64,000 nt of DNA from Bimuria novae-zelandiae CBS 107.79 (taxonomy: Eukaryota > Ascomycota > Dothideomycetes > Pleosporales > Didymosphaeriaceae). Below are positions 11,907 through 24,830 of this stretch, piece by piece (within the stretch, counting starts at the first letter, position 1; each line of letters begins with the position of its first letter). The notes below the pieces were generated by a model. That model was not told the DNA's origin. It saw only the letters and a program-made list of their open reading frames with translations, and did not search any database. The stretch is from contig ML976658.1 in NCBI GenBank assembly GCA_010015655.1, positions 1,162,303 through 1,226,302 on the forward strand, given 5' to 3'. The translations under genes and the position numbers were made by a program.

Positions 11907-12039
11907 ATTAAGAGTCTCACTGCCCTGACTGATACAATATGGCGCAACTCTCAAACCGCGATTCTACGGTACACCTGAACACCTCCGCAGACCACAGGGG
12001 GTGGAGAACACAACTCTAGGCAAGATGCGTAGTACATAA

Positions 12040-13060
12040 CATTTAGGATAAAGTTAATCTAAATTCAACTACGCTATTAACCCCAAAACCACTACTAATA
12101 AGGGCTCTAATCGTTACTAACTACGCGCCAGCCGCGAATATTAAAGTCCTAATAAGACTAACTAAACTATTAGCTAGAGGCTAGAAGGCTTTTAAAAAAG
12201 ACCTTAAATACTATAAGATCCTCTTTAAGCAATATAAGAGCGATTAACACGAATACAAGAAGGAGTAATTAAGCCTTTAGCACATCGTTGCGTTTATCTA
12301 ATTAATTGTGTTACCGCACCTACTACGCACATATTGCCTGCCAGACAAGCCACTATAATAGTGGATTACTAATCTACAGAAGACAATTGGCATGAGCGAC
12401 TAACTCGAACGAGAATAAGCACGTACCAGATACCGTGCGGCACTTAAGCCAATAAGAAGCCCTTAATAATAGGATACTTGGCTAGCTAAGTACGACGAAG
12501 CAGCTGCAGAAGCAGAAGCCTTTTAAGTTACTAAGCTATTACAAATTAATGTAATTATAAAAGACTTTATAGATGCCGTAAACAAGGTTGCTCCTATATA
12601 GTCTACGAATTTTCAAGACAATAGTCGATTCGCAGCTGGCATGGATTAAAAAGAGATAATATAACGCTTCCGAGAACACATAATAACAAATTATTCCCTT
12701 AGATTAGGGAAACACAAAGCATTTATATCTAATAATGTATTATTTTTTGCTGAAGGTAGTACACCCACCTAAGATAATAATAGGGACGCCTATCCTGCCA
12801 AAAGCGCGTTATTAAAATAAAACTAGGGTAGACCTTGTAATTAACGTACAGCGGGCAGGAAAACTACTACGCTTAAACAGCCTGCAGATTTAGAGCCTAC
12901 TACTATAAGAGAAGCAAAATGCCTTACATGTGGATAACGCCATAGTATAAGGGACTGCTATTATGTTAATCTAGACAAGGCTCCTGAATGGTAAAAACTA
13001 AACGAGACTATTAGCGAGCTTATATAATTTAAGCGTAAAAAAGACGCAACGTTCTAGGGG
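12040..13060 (+). pseudogene. C1 gag with zinc knuckle
   Basis: Mutated gag region. The nucleocapsid knuckle at 12920-12958 reads C-L-T-C-G-(stop)-R-H-S-I-R-D-C, i.e. C-x2-C-x3-H-x4-C with one TAA. Upstream are capsid-like charged codons with many TAA/TAG. No clear start codon can be chosen. Confidence 0.75.
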
Positions 13061-13199
13061 CTAATCCGCGGATAAAGCAGGACCTAATTAAGAATACTAA
13101 TTACAAAACAATCGCATACTCTAACGCCCGAGATCCTTAAAGATTAACTAGAGGGCTGGAGAATTGCTGCTACTAAAGCAGCTTTTAACTTAGCAGTAG

Positions 13200-16100
13200 A
13201 AGGGAGAGATGCTACTAACTATTTACTATAAAAGTCGTTTATCCTTAACTTAGGATCAACCTGCTATATTACTAACAACCCTAATTACATCTATAGTTTC
13301 CGACCACCAATGCCCAGAGACTATATATGGGCCGGAAATTCCAAAGTGTGGATTAGAGGATATGGGTCTATTAACCTTACTCTAAAGAATAACACTAGAA
13401 CAATAAAATTAACCCTGCAAGATGTAGCTATTTGCCTAGACCTATTATGTAACTTAGTATTATTCTAACTGTTAAGGCACAAAGGGATCTAGTAAGACAT
13501 ATAAATAGACCTAACCACTTTCTAAGGAGCTAAGAACAGAGCCATTAGAATTATAACTAAGACGTTTAGACAGTAGGTGCTGGAATATAATCCGCTACTA
13601 CCTGCCACATATCACACACACAAGATTACTACAAGAACTAAAAGAGGACCGTAAAAGGCCTTAGCTATGCTGTGGCACAAAAGACTAGGACACCTAGGCC
13701 CAGCGGCTATCGAACACCTAGTGCAGCAAACTGAAGGGGTGCGTGTTAAAGGCATTATAACTATAGAATGCAACTCATGCGGGAGAGCAAAGTCTAGACG
13801 GCAGATAAGCCACGCCCCACGAATAAACGAAGATAGACCTGGAGAGAGGCTTAGCATTAACTTCCACATATACAAGATCTAAGGAGTCACCAAAGAGAAG
13901 AGTTAATTACTAATTACTAATAAGTTTTTAGGCATGCAATAGGACCTCTACTTTACGGATTACTAAATAGCAAAGTTAATTATTAATGCCCTTTTAGTAT
14001 TTATCTTATTCTTTAAGAACCACTATAACATCTCTATTAAGACTATTAAAGCAGATAACGAGATCGCTATAGTTAAACTAAAAGTTAAGAAATAGTTAAC
14101 AACCTAAGGAATAATTATAGAGCCTTTCGCACTAGATACATAATTACAAAATAGAGGCGCAGAACGCTTAGGGGGTGTAAACAAGGAGAAAGCTCGTGCC
14201 ATGCGACTTAATGCCAACCTATCCTGGGAGCTGTGGCCTGAGATTACAAGAGCCGCTGTATACCTCTACAATCAAACACCAAACTATGCAAATTACTAGA
14301 AAACACCATACGAGATATTCTTCACACGAGTCGCTTTTAGCAATAGGATAGTCACGTCACTACGAAAACCTAACATTATATACTTAAAAGCGTACGGCTG
14401 CAAGGCATTTGCAATAACTAATAATACTTACTAAGGCAAATCACGCCTACAACGTCTTAACCCGAAGGCATGGATTAGTTATCTAGTTAGATACTAATCA
14501 TTAAATATCTACCGAATATGGATACCGTCACTTGGCAAAGTAATAAGTACCCGAGACGTTGTCTTTAATAAAAAGTCAGTATTCGACGGGAAAATTAAGG
14601 ACCTTATAGACAGTCTTATGCATAGCACGCTTTAAGAAATAGTAACGCACGTAAGAACTATTAAGTTGCTAACTCTTACCTAACAACTATAAACAGACTC
14701 CTTTTATGAGGATGAAGCCACTATAGATTCGTTAAAATAATAAGATAAAGCAGATCTACTAGGCTACTATTAAGGAAGGAAGATTAGGGATAGCTACTTA
14801 ACTCCTCTAACTATACTGCCACCTATCGCGTTACTTGCACAGTTAATAGCTAGAGACTAAACAAGTCTAACGCAATAAGCGTCCTCTATAACTATCCCCT
14901 AGGTAGTAGCTTTTATAGCGGGAACCTAAGCTAGCCGTGTTAAAAAATATAAAGGAGAAGTTATAGATAAGGCTAAAATAATAAGAATGCTCGCTAAAGG
15001 CTTAAAGCCCTATTAAAGTTAACTTCTACCTCTACTAACGTGCCGAACTAAGCTTAAGGATTACCTAATAGGCAAGATATTCTAAGAGGCTAAGCAAGTG
15101 CATCTTGTAAGCTACTAAGAGATAAAATTATAGTTAGAAATTCTAGTAAAGAAAATTAAACTAACAGGACAGCAGATCCTTAACTATATGTAGGTATATA
15201 CCTATAAACTTAATAAGCACTATCGCTTGTTAAAGTGCAAGACGCGACTAGTCGTCTAAGGCAATTAATAATAAAATATTACCTCGCAAGACACTTACGC
15301 AGCCACGCTTGCCAGCTAGTCATTCCAAATAATAATGGCAATAGCAGCTTACTATAATATAGAGCTCACGCAGTACGACGTCACCAACGCTTTTATCCAC
15401 GCAACAATAGATCGAGAGGTGTACATAAGAATGCCTTAAGGTTATCAGAAGCCTGGAACAATATTGTAAGTAAATAAAGCACTATACGGCCTTCGCATTT
15501 TACTACTCCTCTAGTAGAGAGAATTCACGACAACGCTTAAAGCGCTAGGCTTTTAGACAGTGCCTCACGAGCTATGCTACCTAATTAAAGATAGAGTTAT
15601 TATATTCTTTTACGTCGACGACATCATACTCGCGTACCACAAGGACAAAGAACAAGAAGCTTAATAAGTAATTAAACGCTTATAAGATAAGTACACTCTT
15701 ACTAGAGGAAATAACCTTTAATAGTTTCTTAGCATAGAGGTTGTACGGGACTAAACAAGCTGTAAGATTTAACTATTACAGGCCTCCTATTTAGACAAGA
15801 TTAGCTAACTAGCAGACAAGATAAACATTCGACATAACACTCTAATAGCTACAATTAAATTACTACTAAGGAAAGGGTTAGCAACACTAACTAAGATTAA
15901 TAAATTTTAACGTAAGATTAGATCGCTGCTTTTTACTATAGTTACTACCAGGCCAGACATTACCTTTGCAACATCACGATTAGCTCGATTTCTATTAAAC
16001 CTAGGGACTAAGCACTAAGACGTAGTAGACCAAGTTCTCCTATACCTTTAAAGCACAAAGTAGCGAGCCCTATAGCTTAGAGGTAACACTAGACTTCAGA

Positions 16101-16620
16101 TTGCAAGCGATGCATCATTTGCTAATAATATAATAGACTATAAGAGCTCCTAAGGTTACGCTATTAAGCTCTTCGGCGGTCTTATCGCCTAGAAAGTAAA
16201 CAAACAAGACACTATAATAATATTAACTACTAAGGCCGAGCTGCTAGCTCTCTCTTAGGTAGCTAAGGAAGTACTCTTTGTCTTAAAACTACTTTAAGAA
16301 CTTAAGATTAAACTAGACGCGCGCACAGTCACTATTTAGTATAATAATAAATAAACTATACGCCTAGTAACTAAGGAGGTTTCCCGCCTCCAAACTAAAC
16401 TTCGGCATGTGGACGTCCACAACCACTAGATCTAACAAGAAGTATCTATAGGCAGGATTAAGATAGAGCATGTGCAGTTAGTAGACATAATTACTAATAG
16501 CCTTATAAAGGTGCTCTCTAAAAGTAAGTGGGAGGGTTTTCTCTAACAACTTAGATTAGTTAATATAGAGACCAAGGAGGTAACAAATACTGTGCCTTTT
16601 AAGGAGATTTAAGAGTAACT
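13200..16620 (+). pseudogene. C1 pol: protease, integrase, RT, RNase H
   Basis: The integrase zinc region is open at 13667-13882 (W-H-K-R-L-G-H-L-G, then C-x2-C before A-K), the classic pre-integrase motif. RT has an intact Y-V-D-D at 15611-15622 with I-I-L-A-Y after it. RNase H starts near 16105 (S-D-A-S-F-A) and runs through L-F-G-G, K-A-E-L and the copia tail H-V-D-V-H-N-H at about 16405. Many TAA/TAG interrupt it. Domain order places integrase before RT, which separates copia from gypsy. Confidence 0.92.
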
Positions 16621-16677
16621 TAAAGACCTTATAATTGCATAAGTGCTAGCTTAAAGAGTTTCTAAGCTAAAGGGGTG

Positions 16678-16850
16678 TGTTAGATAGAATAAGCTGCGGT
16701 AAGGTCAGATCTGTACAATCGAGCAGGGACCACTTGGCTTGGCACACTAGCAAAATATCCGAAACCAACTGAACACAGTGGAGAATACAACAAAAAAAAC
16801 AATAAATACTATCAAGTTGCATCAACATCTACTTATCATACCATCTGACA
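16678..16850 (+). repeat. C1 3' LTR
   Basis: 173 bp, ends CATCTGACA, followed by TSD AGGGC. Confidence 0.96.
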
Positions 16851-16855
16851 AGGGC

Positions 16856-18290
16856 TTTAACTAAATTTTTACTTTCTTAAGCGTAGATTTTTTTATATTA
16901 GCTCTTTTAACTCTTTCTTTTATTTATAAGGAAGGGGCCTTAGGCGCTCTAGCCGTAGCTTAGCTCCTTTTACTAGTAGTATCTTATAATCTTACTCTTT
17001 ATATTTAGGTAAGATAGTTTTGTTATGCTTTTTAAATAAGTCTGCGAATTCTTTATATTCGTCTAATAGACCTAGGTTATTAGGGACTATTTTAGCCTTT
17101 TAGACCTATATATAGTGCACCTAGCTTAGGTGTCGCTTTAACATCTGATTTATTTTATAAACTAATATCTTTTATATCTTAGATAGTTAGTTTCCCTTTT
17201 TTACTTAAAGTTTTTAAGAAGTTTCCCTTTTACTAGGGCTTACCTAAGCTATTATTAGTAGATTCTAGGGAAGGATTATTCGTTTAATTTAGTTTATTTA
17301 TAGATTATATTATTTTAGCTATTTATATTCTACGATAGCTTTAATATCTCCTATCTTTATAATAGCAAAAATATGTTAGCTTTTTAGGCCTTTTATATTA
17401 ACTTATACTAGCGCTATCTCGAGGCGTAGATAACTATTACTATATTCTTATAATTAGGTCCTATTCGCAAGTCCTATTTACAGCGGTATTCTCTTATTAT
17501 AATATAGTATATTATATTTCTTAACTACTTATAGGGCGATTAGACACGCGTCTACCCCTAAGTTAATAAGTGCTATAATATAATACCTATACATCGTAAT
17601 ATTCTTAATTAAGTATTTCTTAACTTAGTAAGTGTCTACTTAATAAGCTATAATAATTATACTATTACTAGTGTAGCTTATTACCTAGTAATAATTTAGT
17701 TTTTTAAGTCCTTAGACTTATTCCAGCTTTTCTATAAGGTTTCTACTTCTTAAATTTAACCCTTAAGTTAGGCTAGCTTTAAGACTGCCTTAATCCTGTA
17801 CTATTAATATTATTATTAATATAAGATATAAGTCTCTTTAATTCTGTTAGACTTATATATTCCCCAATTCCTATATTATAGGTAGTTTAAAGTAAGGTAT
17901 TTATTCTAGGCTAATACTTCGTGTCCTAAATAGTTATTAAAAAAGGCTACTTTTTCCTATAGGCTTAAGTGCGCGAAGCACTATAGGTTATATTAGTCTT
18001 ATTTTATTAATAATTAGTCTATGTCTCTTTTTAACTATATACTACCTATTATTATGCTAGTGTTGCGGGGGTTTAGGCCTTAAAGGAACTAGCCTATCTT
18101 AAACTTCTATTATCTATATAGTTTATAGGTAATACTAAAATATTAGTGCTAACTATTTTATTTATAATACTTAGCCTAATAGACTAAAAAGTATTTATAG
18201 TAGTTATTAGGCACGCTACCCTAGCTTTTTTTTAAATTTATAGTATTTTAAGCTTTTTAAAAAATAAAAGACCTTAACTTTAGTTTTAAA
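16856..18290 (-). pseudogene. R1 protease to RT N-terminal part
   Basis: Minus-strand R1 tract between C1 and gag, strongly AT-rich with dense stops. It aligns by eye with R2 23100-24080 (shared blocks such as ggaaggggccttaggcgctc against gtaaggggccttaggcgctc), which places it as protease and RT start. No catalytic residue can be assigned with confidence. Confidence 0.7.
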
Positions 18291-19658
18291 GTGCTATTAG
18301 TATCCTTTGCGCGTGCATTGCCACTATTTGGCATGTGCATGTTGTTCCTGTATTATGATCTGGCGTAGGTACTGCTTCGGGGGTCCTTGCAGCTTTTCGG
18401 CAAGCCCATAGGCGTCCCAAGCGTGTGGTCCTTAGACGATCACCTTCGTCTCGCACTGAGACGAGTGATGTAGCGTGCTGCTGCATATCTAGCAGGTGTC
18501 GTCTGCTAGTTGTTAGAAGATCTAGTATTCGTGGAGGGTTTTTCGTCCCTCTCCCTATTCCTCTACTGGCTCGGGGATCTCCTGCGTGAGATCTACCTCC
18601 TCCGCCTCCGGTGGCGTGAGGGCGACCATGGCTACTCGTAGGAGGTTGGTCGTATTGACCTTAGTCTCCCGACCTTCGCAGTTCTTGGCGAAGTGGCCTT
18701 GCTTGCCACATCGGAGGCAGGCTTTGTCCTTAAACCTCTGTTCTCGATCTTCCTGCGAGATGCCGTTTCTGCCCTGGTAGCCCTTCTTGGGTTTGTACGG
18801 CTGCTTTCCTCTTCCGTTTTTCTTTTTGTACCATCGGGCTTCGTTGGTCATGATGACGTCTCCGTCCCTATCTCTTCCTGAGGGTCGGGTATTGTTTTCT
18901 TTTCTGGAGAGCAGTCGGGTACTATGCTATTTTTCTAGCTTTCTCTTATACAGGCAATTATCTACTTTAATAGTATTATTAATAAGTTTTTTTAGATTAT
19001 TAGCTTTTCCTTAGTAGACTAGCTTATCCTTAACTATTTCCTTTAGTCTATTATAGTAAGTAATTATTAGTAGGGCTCCTCCCTAATTATTAAGTTCTAC
19101 TACTATTTACTTAAATTTTAAGGTATAAAGTACTACTAATTTCTTTTAACGCAGGCGTTAAAGGCGTATTTTAGCCTAATATTCTTTATTAATTATACTA
19201 AATATTCTTTTTATAGTCTTATAAAAGGACTTCTAGTCCTTAAAAGTATTTTTAGTAGCGTCTAAATTATAGTCCTCTAGCTTACTATTCTTAAGGAAGT
19301 TATTAATTATTAGTCTAGCTTATATAGCTATCTTATCCTATATATTTATATAGGTAACTAAGATCTTATCATATTTTATATTAAACTTTTTTAGGTTATA
19401 GTAAATAAATAGTTTTATCTACGTTAGGAACGTTCTTAGGTAGCCCTTTTTAGTATAAAGTTTTAGCTTTAAGACTTTTAGTTAATACTTTGCTTTCTCC
19501 TAGGTGTTTATTTTTTTATTTATATAATTAATAATTTTTTAGAGCTAAGCTATTTAAGTTTTTTACTTAGTAACTACTTCTTATAGCGTCTTTTCCTTAG
19601 GTACTAAAGCAATAGTTATTAAGCTAGATCCTGCTATTATACTATCAGGTAGTTAAAG
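18291..19658 (-). pseudogene. R1 gag with intact zinc knuckle
   Basis: Minus strand. The open segment 18555-18851 encodes a basic stretch (W-Y-K-K-K-N-G-R-G-K) and a perfect CX2CX4HX4C knuckle at 18678-18719 (C-L-R-C-G-K-Q-G-H-F-A-K-N-C), then an acidic tail. About 18291-18910 is nearly free of RIP, while flanking gag sequence up to 19658 is saturated with it. The sequence beside the 5' LTR (gtagttaaag at 19649-19658) is identical to that beside the R2 5' LTR and marks the internal start with the primer-binding region. Confidence 0.88.
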
Positions 19659-20136
19659 TGTTATAAGGTGCTTATACCTTATTCTAATTTAAGTTAAGGT
19701 AGTAAGGTATTATAGTACTTTATAAATTATTTAGTAGTACAAGTTAATACGACACTTAGGGCGAGGCTAGATAATTTAATCTTATAATAAAATAAAATAA
19801 CTTATTAATTTATATAGGAGAACGTACTCGCACAGAAGATATATAAGTTAACTATAAGAAAGGAAATAATATAAGAGAATCTACTATACTATATACTAGT
19901 CTATTTCTTCCTTTGTCTTTAGGTGATCTGGCCCCCTTAGTAGATTACCTTAGTTCGAAGCTCTTAGCGGATTACCTTAATCTAGAGCTACTATTAGATT
20001 AGGGTTAAATAATTTTAGCTAATATAAGCGACCCCGCGAGTCCTTATAGGCTAGCTATAATATAACCTTATCTGTCTCCCCCTATTTATTCTTGTCTGTG
20101 GTTGTGTTACTATCCGGGTTTCCTGAGCTCGTAACA
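19659..20136 (-). repeat. R1 5' LTR
   Basis: 478 bp, plus-strand reading TGTTATAAGG...CTCGTAACA, abutting TSD GTTAT at 20137-20141. It is less mutated than its partner 757-1234. Confidence 0.93.
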
Positions 20137-20141
20137 GTTAT

Positions 20142-20430
20142 AATAGCCCTTTAAGCTACTCGCGCTAAAAGGAAAGGGTTACTAAAGTAAAAATACTTAC
20201 TTAAAGAGCGTAAGAAGAAGCTTCTTACTAATTTAATAAAATTTATTAAGGAGATTAAGCGTCTTAAGGGGCTAAAAGTGTTAGGCTAAAATATTATATA
20301 GCTAAAAGGGGGCCTTATACCTAGTACTATTATCTTAGACTAGGCTACTTACCTTCCGCCCTTTAACCCTAATAATTTTAAACCTTTAGCCTTAACTTTT
20401 TTAAATGCTCCTTATAGAACTTCTTTAAAG
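20142..20430 (+). pseudogene. R2 antisense ORF, C-terminal part
   Basis: Continues in phase from 756 once R1 and one GTTAT copy are removed. It runs about 96 codons with roughly six TAA/TAG. The translation is strongly basic (A-K-R-K-G, K-E-R-K-K-K, I-K-E-I-K-R-L-K), fitting the charged helical part of the E1 antisense ORF, then a Pro/Leu-rich end overlapping the pol C-terminus on the other strand. Function unknown. Confidence 0.5.
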
Positions 20431-23400
20431 CCTTTTTATAGTTAGTAAGGTTTCTTGCTAGTTTTTATATATTATAGCTCTCTAGCTATCCTTCCTATTT
20501 TTCTAAGTACTTATACTAATATCTAAATTTTTATATATCTCTAATTACTTTAACTTCGTATTCTTTATCCTTAAATTTTAAATATAATTTTAATTTAGTA
20601 TCTAGTAGTACTAGTTTTAATAATAACTTATAAAAGACTAGGTGTATGCGCGTATTTATAGGTAATTATAGTTTAAAATTTACTAATCTTTTAACTTTTA
20701 AAATTTTAAATAGTCCTTTTTAAAAGTTATTTAGTTTCTTACTTAGCCGTGTTATCTTTAAATTTTTTAAGAGAGGAGAACTCTATCCCCCTTTTTAAAA
20801 ATTAGTTATTTAATTCTTTTTTTTGTTTACCTATTTCGCTATCTACTTATTACGTGGCGTAATATTTTTACGTAGTGTTTTATGCAGATCTTGCATAAGT
20901 TTAGCTCTATTAGCTACGTCTTTTATAATGCTTTTAATGTCTAACAAATCCTAGTGAGTCGTTAGCTCACATCCGTGGTTGGCGTAGTATGGCAAGTACC
21001 CTGTAGTCGCCCATCTGGCGCTATTGTATAATAGTTAGGCTATTAGTAATAGCTTAACCTAATTATCTTAAAGCATATTTACATACATCTAAAGATATTA
21101 TTCTAGCGTCTAGTTTATTTATTTAGTCCAGCTATTTATCTTAGAGTAGAAGCTCGTTGTAAGCTTATATTTAATTCTTAATTTAGCCGTGAACGTGGTT
21201 TAATATAATAATATAAATATCTTAGCCTTATTTATAATACACTTATCTAGTCTTCTAACCTGCGATATTAGCTATTATTCTACTACGTAGACTAACTTAT
21301 TTGCTAATATAGCTTCCCTAATTAGCACAAACCTTATCTCCTTTATTAGTTAGTATAATATAACTAGGATAGAGTTATAAGGTTCCTTATTCCCTAGTGC
21401 TAATAATGCTAGCAGTTTTATAACAAAGTCTATAGTTACATTAGACTATAGTCTTAGGAGCAGTTATAGTAACTATACAAGGCTATAGGGCTTATATCTC
21501 TTAGGCTTATTTTTATAACAGGCTAAATAGTTGCTTAAAACCTTCTATACTACCTAGCGTAACCTAGGGATAGCGTATTTATTTACGATTTAACGCGTTA
21601 TTTTAATAATCTTTAGGTGTCCCTAGTTCTTATTTTTATATAGCTTCTTAATTAGCAGCGGGGCTACTTACTTACTAATTTAAATATAGTTTTAATAGTC
21701 TCGTGCTATTAATCTTATAGCTTTATAAAAATTATATACTTAGTAATTCTTATTCGTGAGTTTTTCGTAATTCTATATTTTATTTATAACTAGTCCATAA
21801 TAGGTAAAGTCTACGCGTCGCACTTCTAGTGCTAGCGTAAGCTATATTTTATTATAGTAAAGGGTTCTGTCCTTTATATAAGTTATAATTATAATATAGT
21901 TACCTCTATTATCTTTTTTTATTAAGTCTAATTATATACTTAGCGCGTCTACTGCGGCGTTTACGTTTCTTAGTAGGTGTATAATATAGAAGTTAAACTC
22001 TACTATTTATTTAGACTACTTAGCTTATTATTAATTAAGCTTCTTAGTCGTTATAAAGCGCGTTAGATTAAAGTAATTACAGAATACCTCTATTTAGTAC
22101 TTAGTTCTTTTAAGCTACGCTTTCTATTACTTAAAATAGTTAATAATTACTAGTAGTTTTTTATTATAGATTTTATAGTTAAGCTTTACTCCTAAGAGCT
22201 TTCTTGTATAATAAAAGACTAGTCTCTATTTCTTATTATTATATTCTTATAGTAGTATGACTCCTAGCGCATAATCTAATGCGTCTATATAGATACGATG
22301 TTGCCGCTCTAGGTTATATATCTATAGTAGGGGTGCAGTTAGAAATAGGCGCTTTAGCTATTTAAAAGCCTTCTTTTCTACCTTCTATAAAGGTCGCCAT
22401 TTTCTTTTCTTTATAAGTTCTGTTAGCAGAGCGGTGACCTTAGAGTAGTTCCTAATAAATTTATAATAAAAGTTAGTAAAGCCTAAAAGGATTAAATATC
22501 TTTTACTTATTCTAGTAGTAACTATTCTTCTATTATCGCGATTTTCTTTAGGTCTATCTTAACACCTTCCTAGGATATCACAAATCCTATGTATTCTATC
22601 CCAGTAACGTAGAATTTATACTTTTTAGGGTGTAGAAGTAATTAATACTTTTATAGTTTTTATAATACCTTATAGATATGTTCTTTATATTCTTCTAAGG
22701 TTCCGCTTAAATATAGTAGTATATTATTAAGGTACACCGTGCAGAATACGTCTAAGTATTTATATAATACATAATTTATTAGCTCCTAAAAGTTTACTAG
22801 GACGTTTATTAGTCCTATTAGTATAATTATATACTTAAAGCGGCTAGATTGCGTGTGGAAAGCTATCTTCTACTTATAACCCTTTATAATTTAAATCCTA
22901 TAATCTATTCTAGATATTAAATTTTATAAACCACTTCGCTTCTCGGGGTTAATCTATAAGCTCTATTATTAATAGTAATAGATAGCAGTTTTTTATGGTT
23001 ACGGCGTTTAGATATTTATAATTTATACAAAGTCGCAGCCTGCCTTCCTTTTTTACGAATAAAAAGTATAGAGAAGGCTAGGACTCTAATTAGGCTACTA
23101 TTTCCCTAAGCGCAGGTTTTTTTATATTAACTTTTTTAACTCTTTCTCCTATTTATAGGTAAGGGGCCTTAGGCGCTCTAGCTATAGCTTAGCTCCTTTT
23201 ACTAGTAGTATCTTATAATCCTACGTCTTATATTTAGGTAGGATAGTCTTATTATATTCCTTAAATAGATCTGCAAATTCCTTATATTTTTCTAATAGAT
23301 CTAGGTTATTAGGGACTATCTTAGTCTCTTAGACCTATATATAGCTTACCTATCTTAAACATTACTTTAAGATCCTATTTATTTTATAAATAGATATTTT

Positions 23401-24080
23401 TTATATCTTAAATAGTTAGTTCCCCTTTCTTTCTTAAACTTTCTAGGGAGTTTCCCTTTTGCTAGGGCTTATTTAAGCTATTAATAGCGGATTTTAAGGA
23501 AAGATTATTTATTTAATTTAGTCTATTTATAGATTATGCTAATTGGGCTATTTATATCTAATAATAGCTTTAATATTACCTATCTCCGCGATAGTAAAGA
23601 CGTGTTAGCTCTCTAGACCTTCTATATTAACTTATACTAGCGCCGTCTTAGGGCGTAGCTAACTATTACTATATCCTTAAAATTAGGTCCTATCCGCAAG
23701 TCCTATTTATAGTAGTATTCTCTTATTACGATATAGTATATTATATTTTTTAATTACTTATAGGGCGATTAGACACGTGTCTATTCCTAGGTTAATAAGT
23801 ACTATAACACAATACCTATATACTATAATATTCTTAATTAAGCGTTTCTCGACTCGGCGAGTGTCTACTTAATAAGCTATAATAATCGCCCTATTACTAG
23901 TATAGCTTATTACCTAGTAATAATTTAGTTTTTTAGGTCCTCTAACCAGCTTCCTGTAGCCTCCTAGATTTAATTTTTAACCTATACTAATTTTAAGATT
24001 TCCTAAATCCTATACTACTGATATTATTATTAATATAAGGCATAGGTTTCTCTAATTTTATTAGATTTATATACTCCCTA
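20430..24080 (-). pseudogene. R2 pol: protease, RT, RNase H, integrase
   Basis: Minus strand, parallel to R1 8513-18290 but without inserts. RT shows K-K-E-G-R-L-R-L-C-I-N-Y at about 23010-23060 and a catalytic box Y-L-N-N at 22723-22734, where both Asp codons became Asn. The integrase core lies near 20900-21300, with a less mutated patch at 20960-21020 equivalent to the spared R1 patch. The C-terminus near 20400 overlaps the antisense ORF. Stops are TAA/TAG. Confidence 0.87.
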
Positions 24081-24430
24081 CAATCCATATTGCGCACAAC
24101 CTAGAGTAAGGCATTTGTTCTGCGCCAATGCATTATGTCCTGGGCAGCTATTAGAGGACGCTACTTTTTCCTGCAGACTTAGGTGTGCAAAGCACTATGG
24201 GTGACACCGGTTCCACGGGGTTAATATATAATCCTTGTCTTTTCCTTGCGTGAGGTCTACCTCATCGGCCTCTGCCGGCATGAGGGTGGTCATGGCCACG
24301 TGTAAGAGGCTAGTTGTGTTGACCCTAGTCTCCGTCTTTAGGTAGTCCTTTGCGAAGTGGCCCTGTTCTCCGCATTAGAGGCAGATCTTATTTTTAAATC
24401 TTCGCTCCCGTTCTTCCTGCGAGATGCTAT
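24081..24430 (-). pseudogene. R2 gag 3' part with damaged zinc knuckle
   Basis: Minus strand, low-RIP patch. The knuckle at 24342-24383 reads C-L-(stop)-C-G-E-Q-G-H-F-A-K-D-Y: one TAA and the last Cys turned to Tyr. It is cut at 24430 by insertion of G2 (TSD GCTAT) and resumes at 30139. Confidence 0.82.
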
Positions 24431-24645
24431 TGTAATAGGCTAGATGCCTTGTTGTACTGTTCCTTGGTGAAACCCTCGGTGAAACTCTCAGTGCTCCTTT
24501 AGACTGAGTGGGGCCTTAGAAATCTCTTAAATCTTCTTAACAATAACAGCGCATATATAAGTTTGGCCTTACTTATAAATAGTTTACTCCTTATTAAATA
24601 TAATCCTATTACCAGGCATTGGCAACCTTTACGCAGCCCCTTATA
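24431..24645 (+). repeat. G2 5' LTR
   Basis: 215 bp. Its terminal CA is mutated to TA. Pairs with 29919-30133. Confidence 0.93.
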
Positions 24646-24830
24646 TTTTATATTTAATTACTCTTAAGTAGTTAGTGTGGCTATTCCCTAGTGCTCTACT
24701 AATAGACTAATTACAAGACTTGCTTCTAAGTAGTAAGTAGTAATAAACTAAGCTATGTAGTTAATCCCTAGTTACCCTAATAGAACGACTTACAAGACCT
24801 GCTTCTAAGCAGTAAGCACTACTATAATAA

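Larger units (their letters stand above)
11734..16850 (+). mobile_element. C1: full-length Ty1/copia element
   Basis: 5117 bp with TSD AGGGC at 11729-11733 and 16851-16855 and identical-length 173-bp LTRs (11734-11906, 16678-16850) running TGTCAGATAG...ATCTGACA. By hand the LTRs differ at six sites, all transitions. The order zinc knuckle, integrase, RT, RNase H is diagnostic of copia. A short purine run (aaaggggtg) precedes the 3' LTR. It is inserted in the R1 RT. Confidence 0.97.
757..20136 (-). mobile_element. R1: Ty3/gypsy chromovirus inserted in R2
   Basis: Minus-strand LTR retrotransposon with equal-length LTRs (478 bp each, 757-1234 and 19659-20136). Perfect 5-bp TSDs GTTAT lie at 752-756 and 20137-20141, which proves insertion into R2. 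Its body is interrupted by E1, S1 and C1; removing these leaves about 7.1 kb. Gag with an intact zinc knuckle is at the right, and RT, integrase and a chromodomain-like tail lie towards the left. Damage is mostly transitions. Confidence 0.92.

Noticed and set aside
13612..13875. Minus-strand open frame of 87 codons
   Set aside because: Shadow of the clean copia integrase zinc region on the plus strand, which has diagnostic H and C spacing.
19659..20136. Taking this LTR as the 3' LTR of R2
   Set aside because: Its U3 is of the R1 type, it pairs in length with 757-1234, and GTTAT duplications prove it is the R1 5' LTR.
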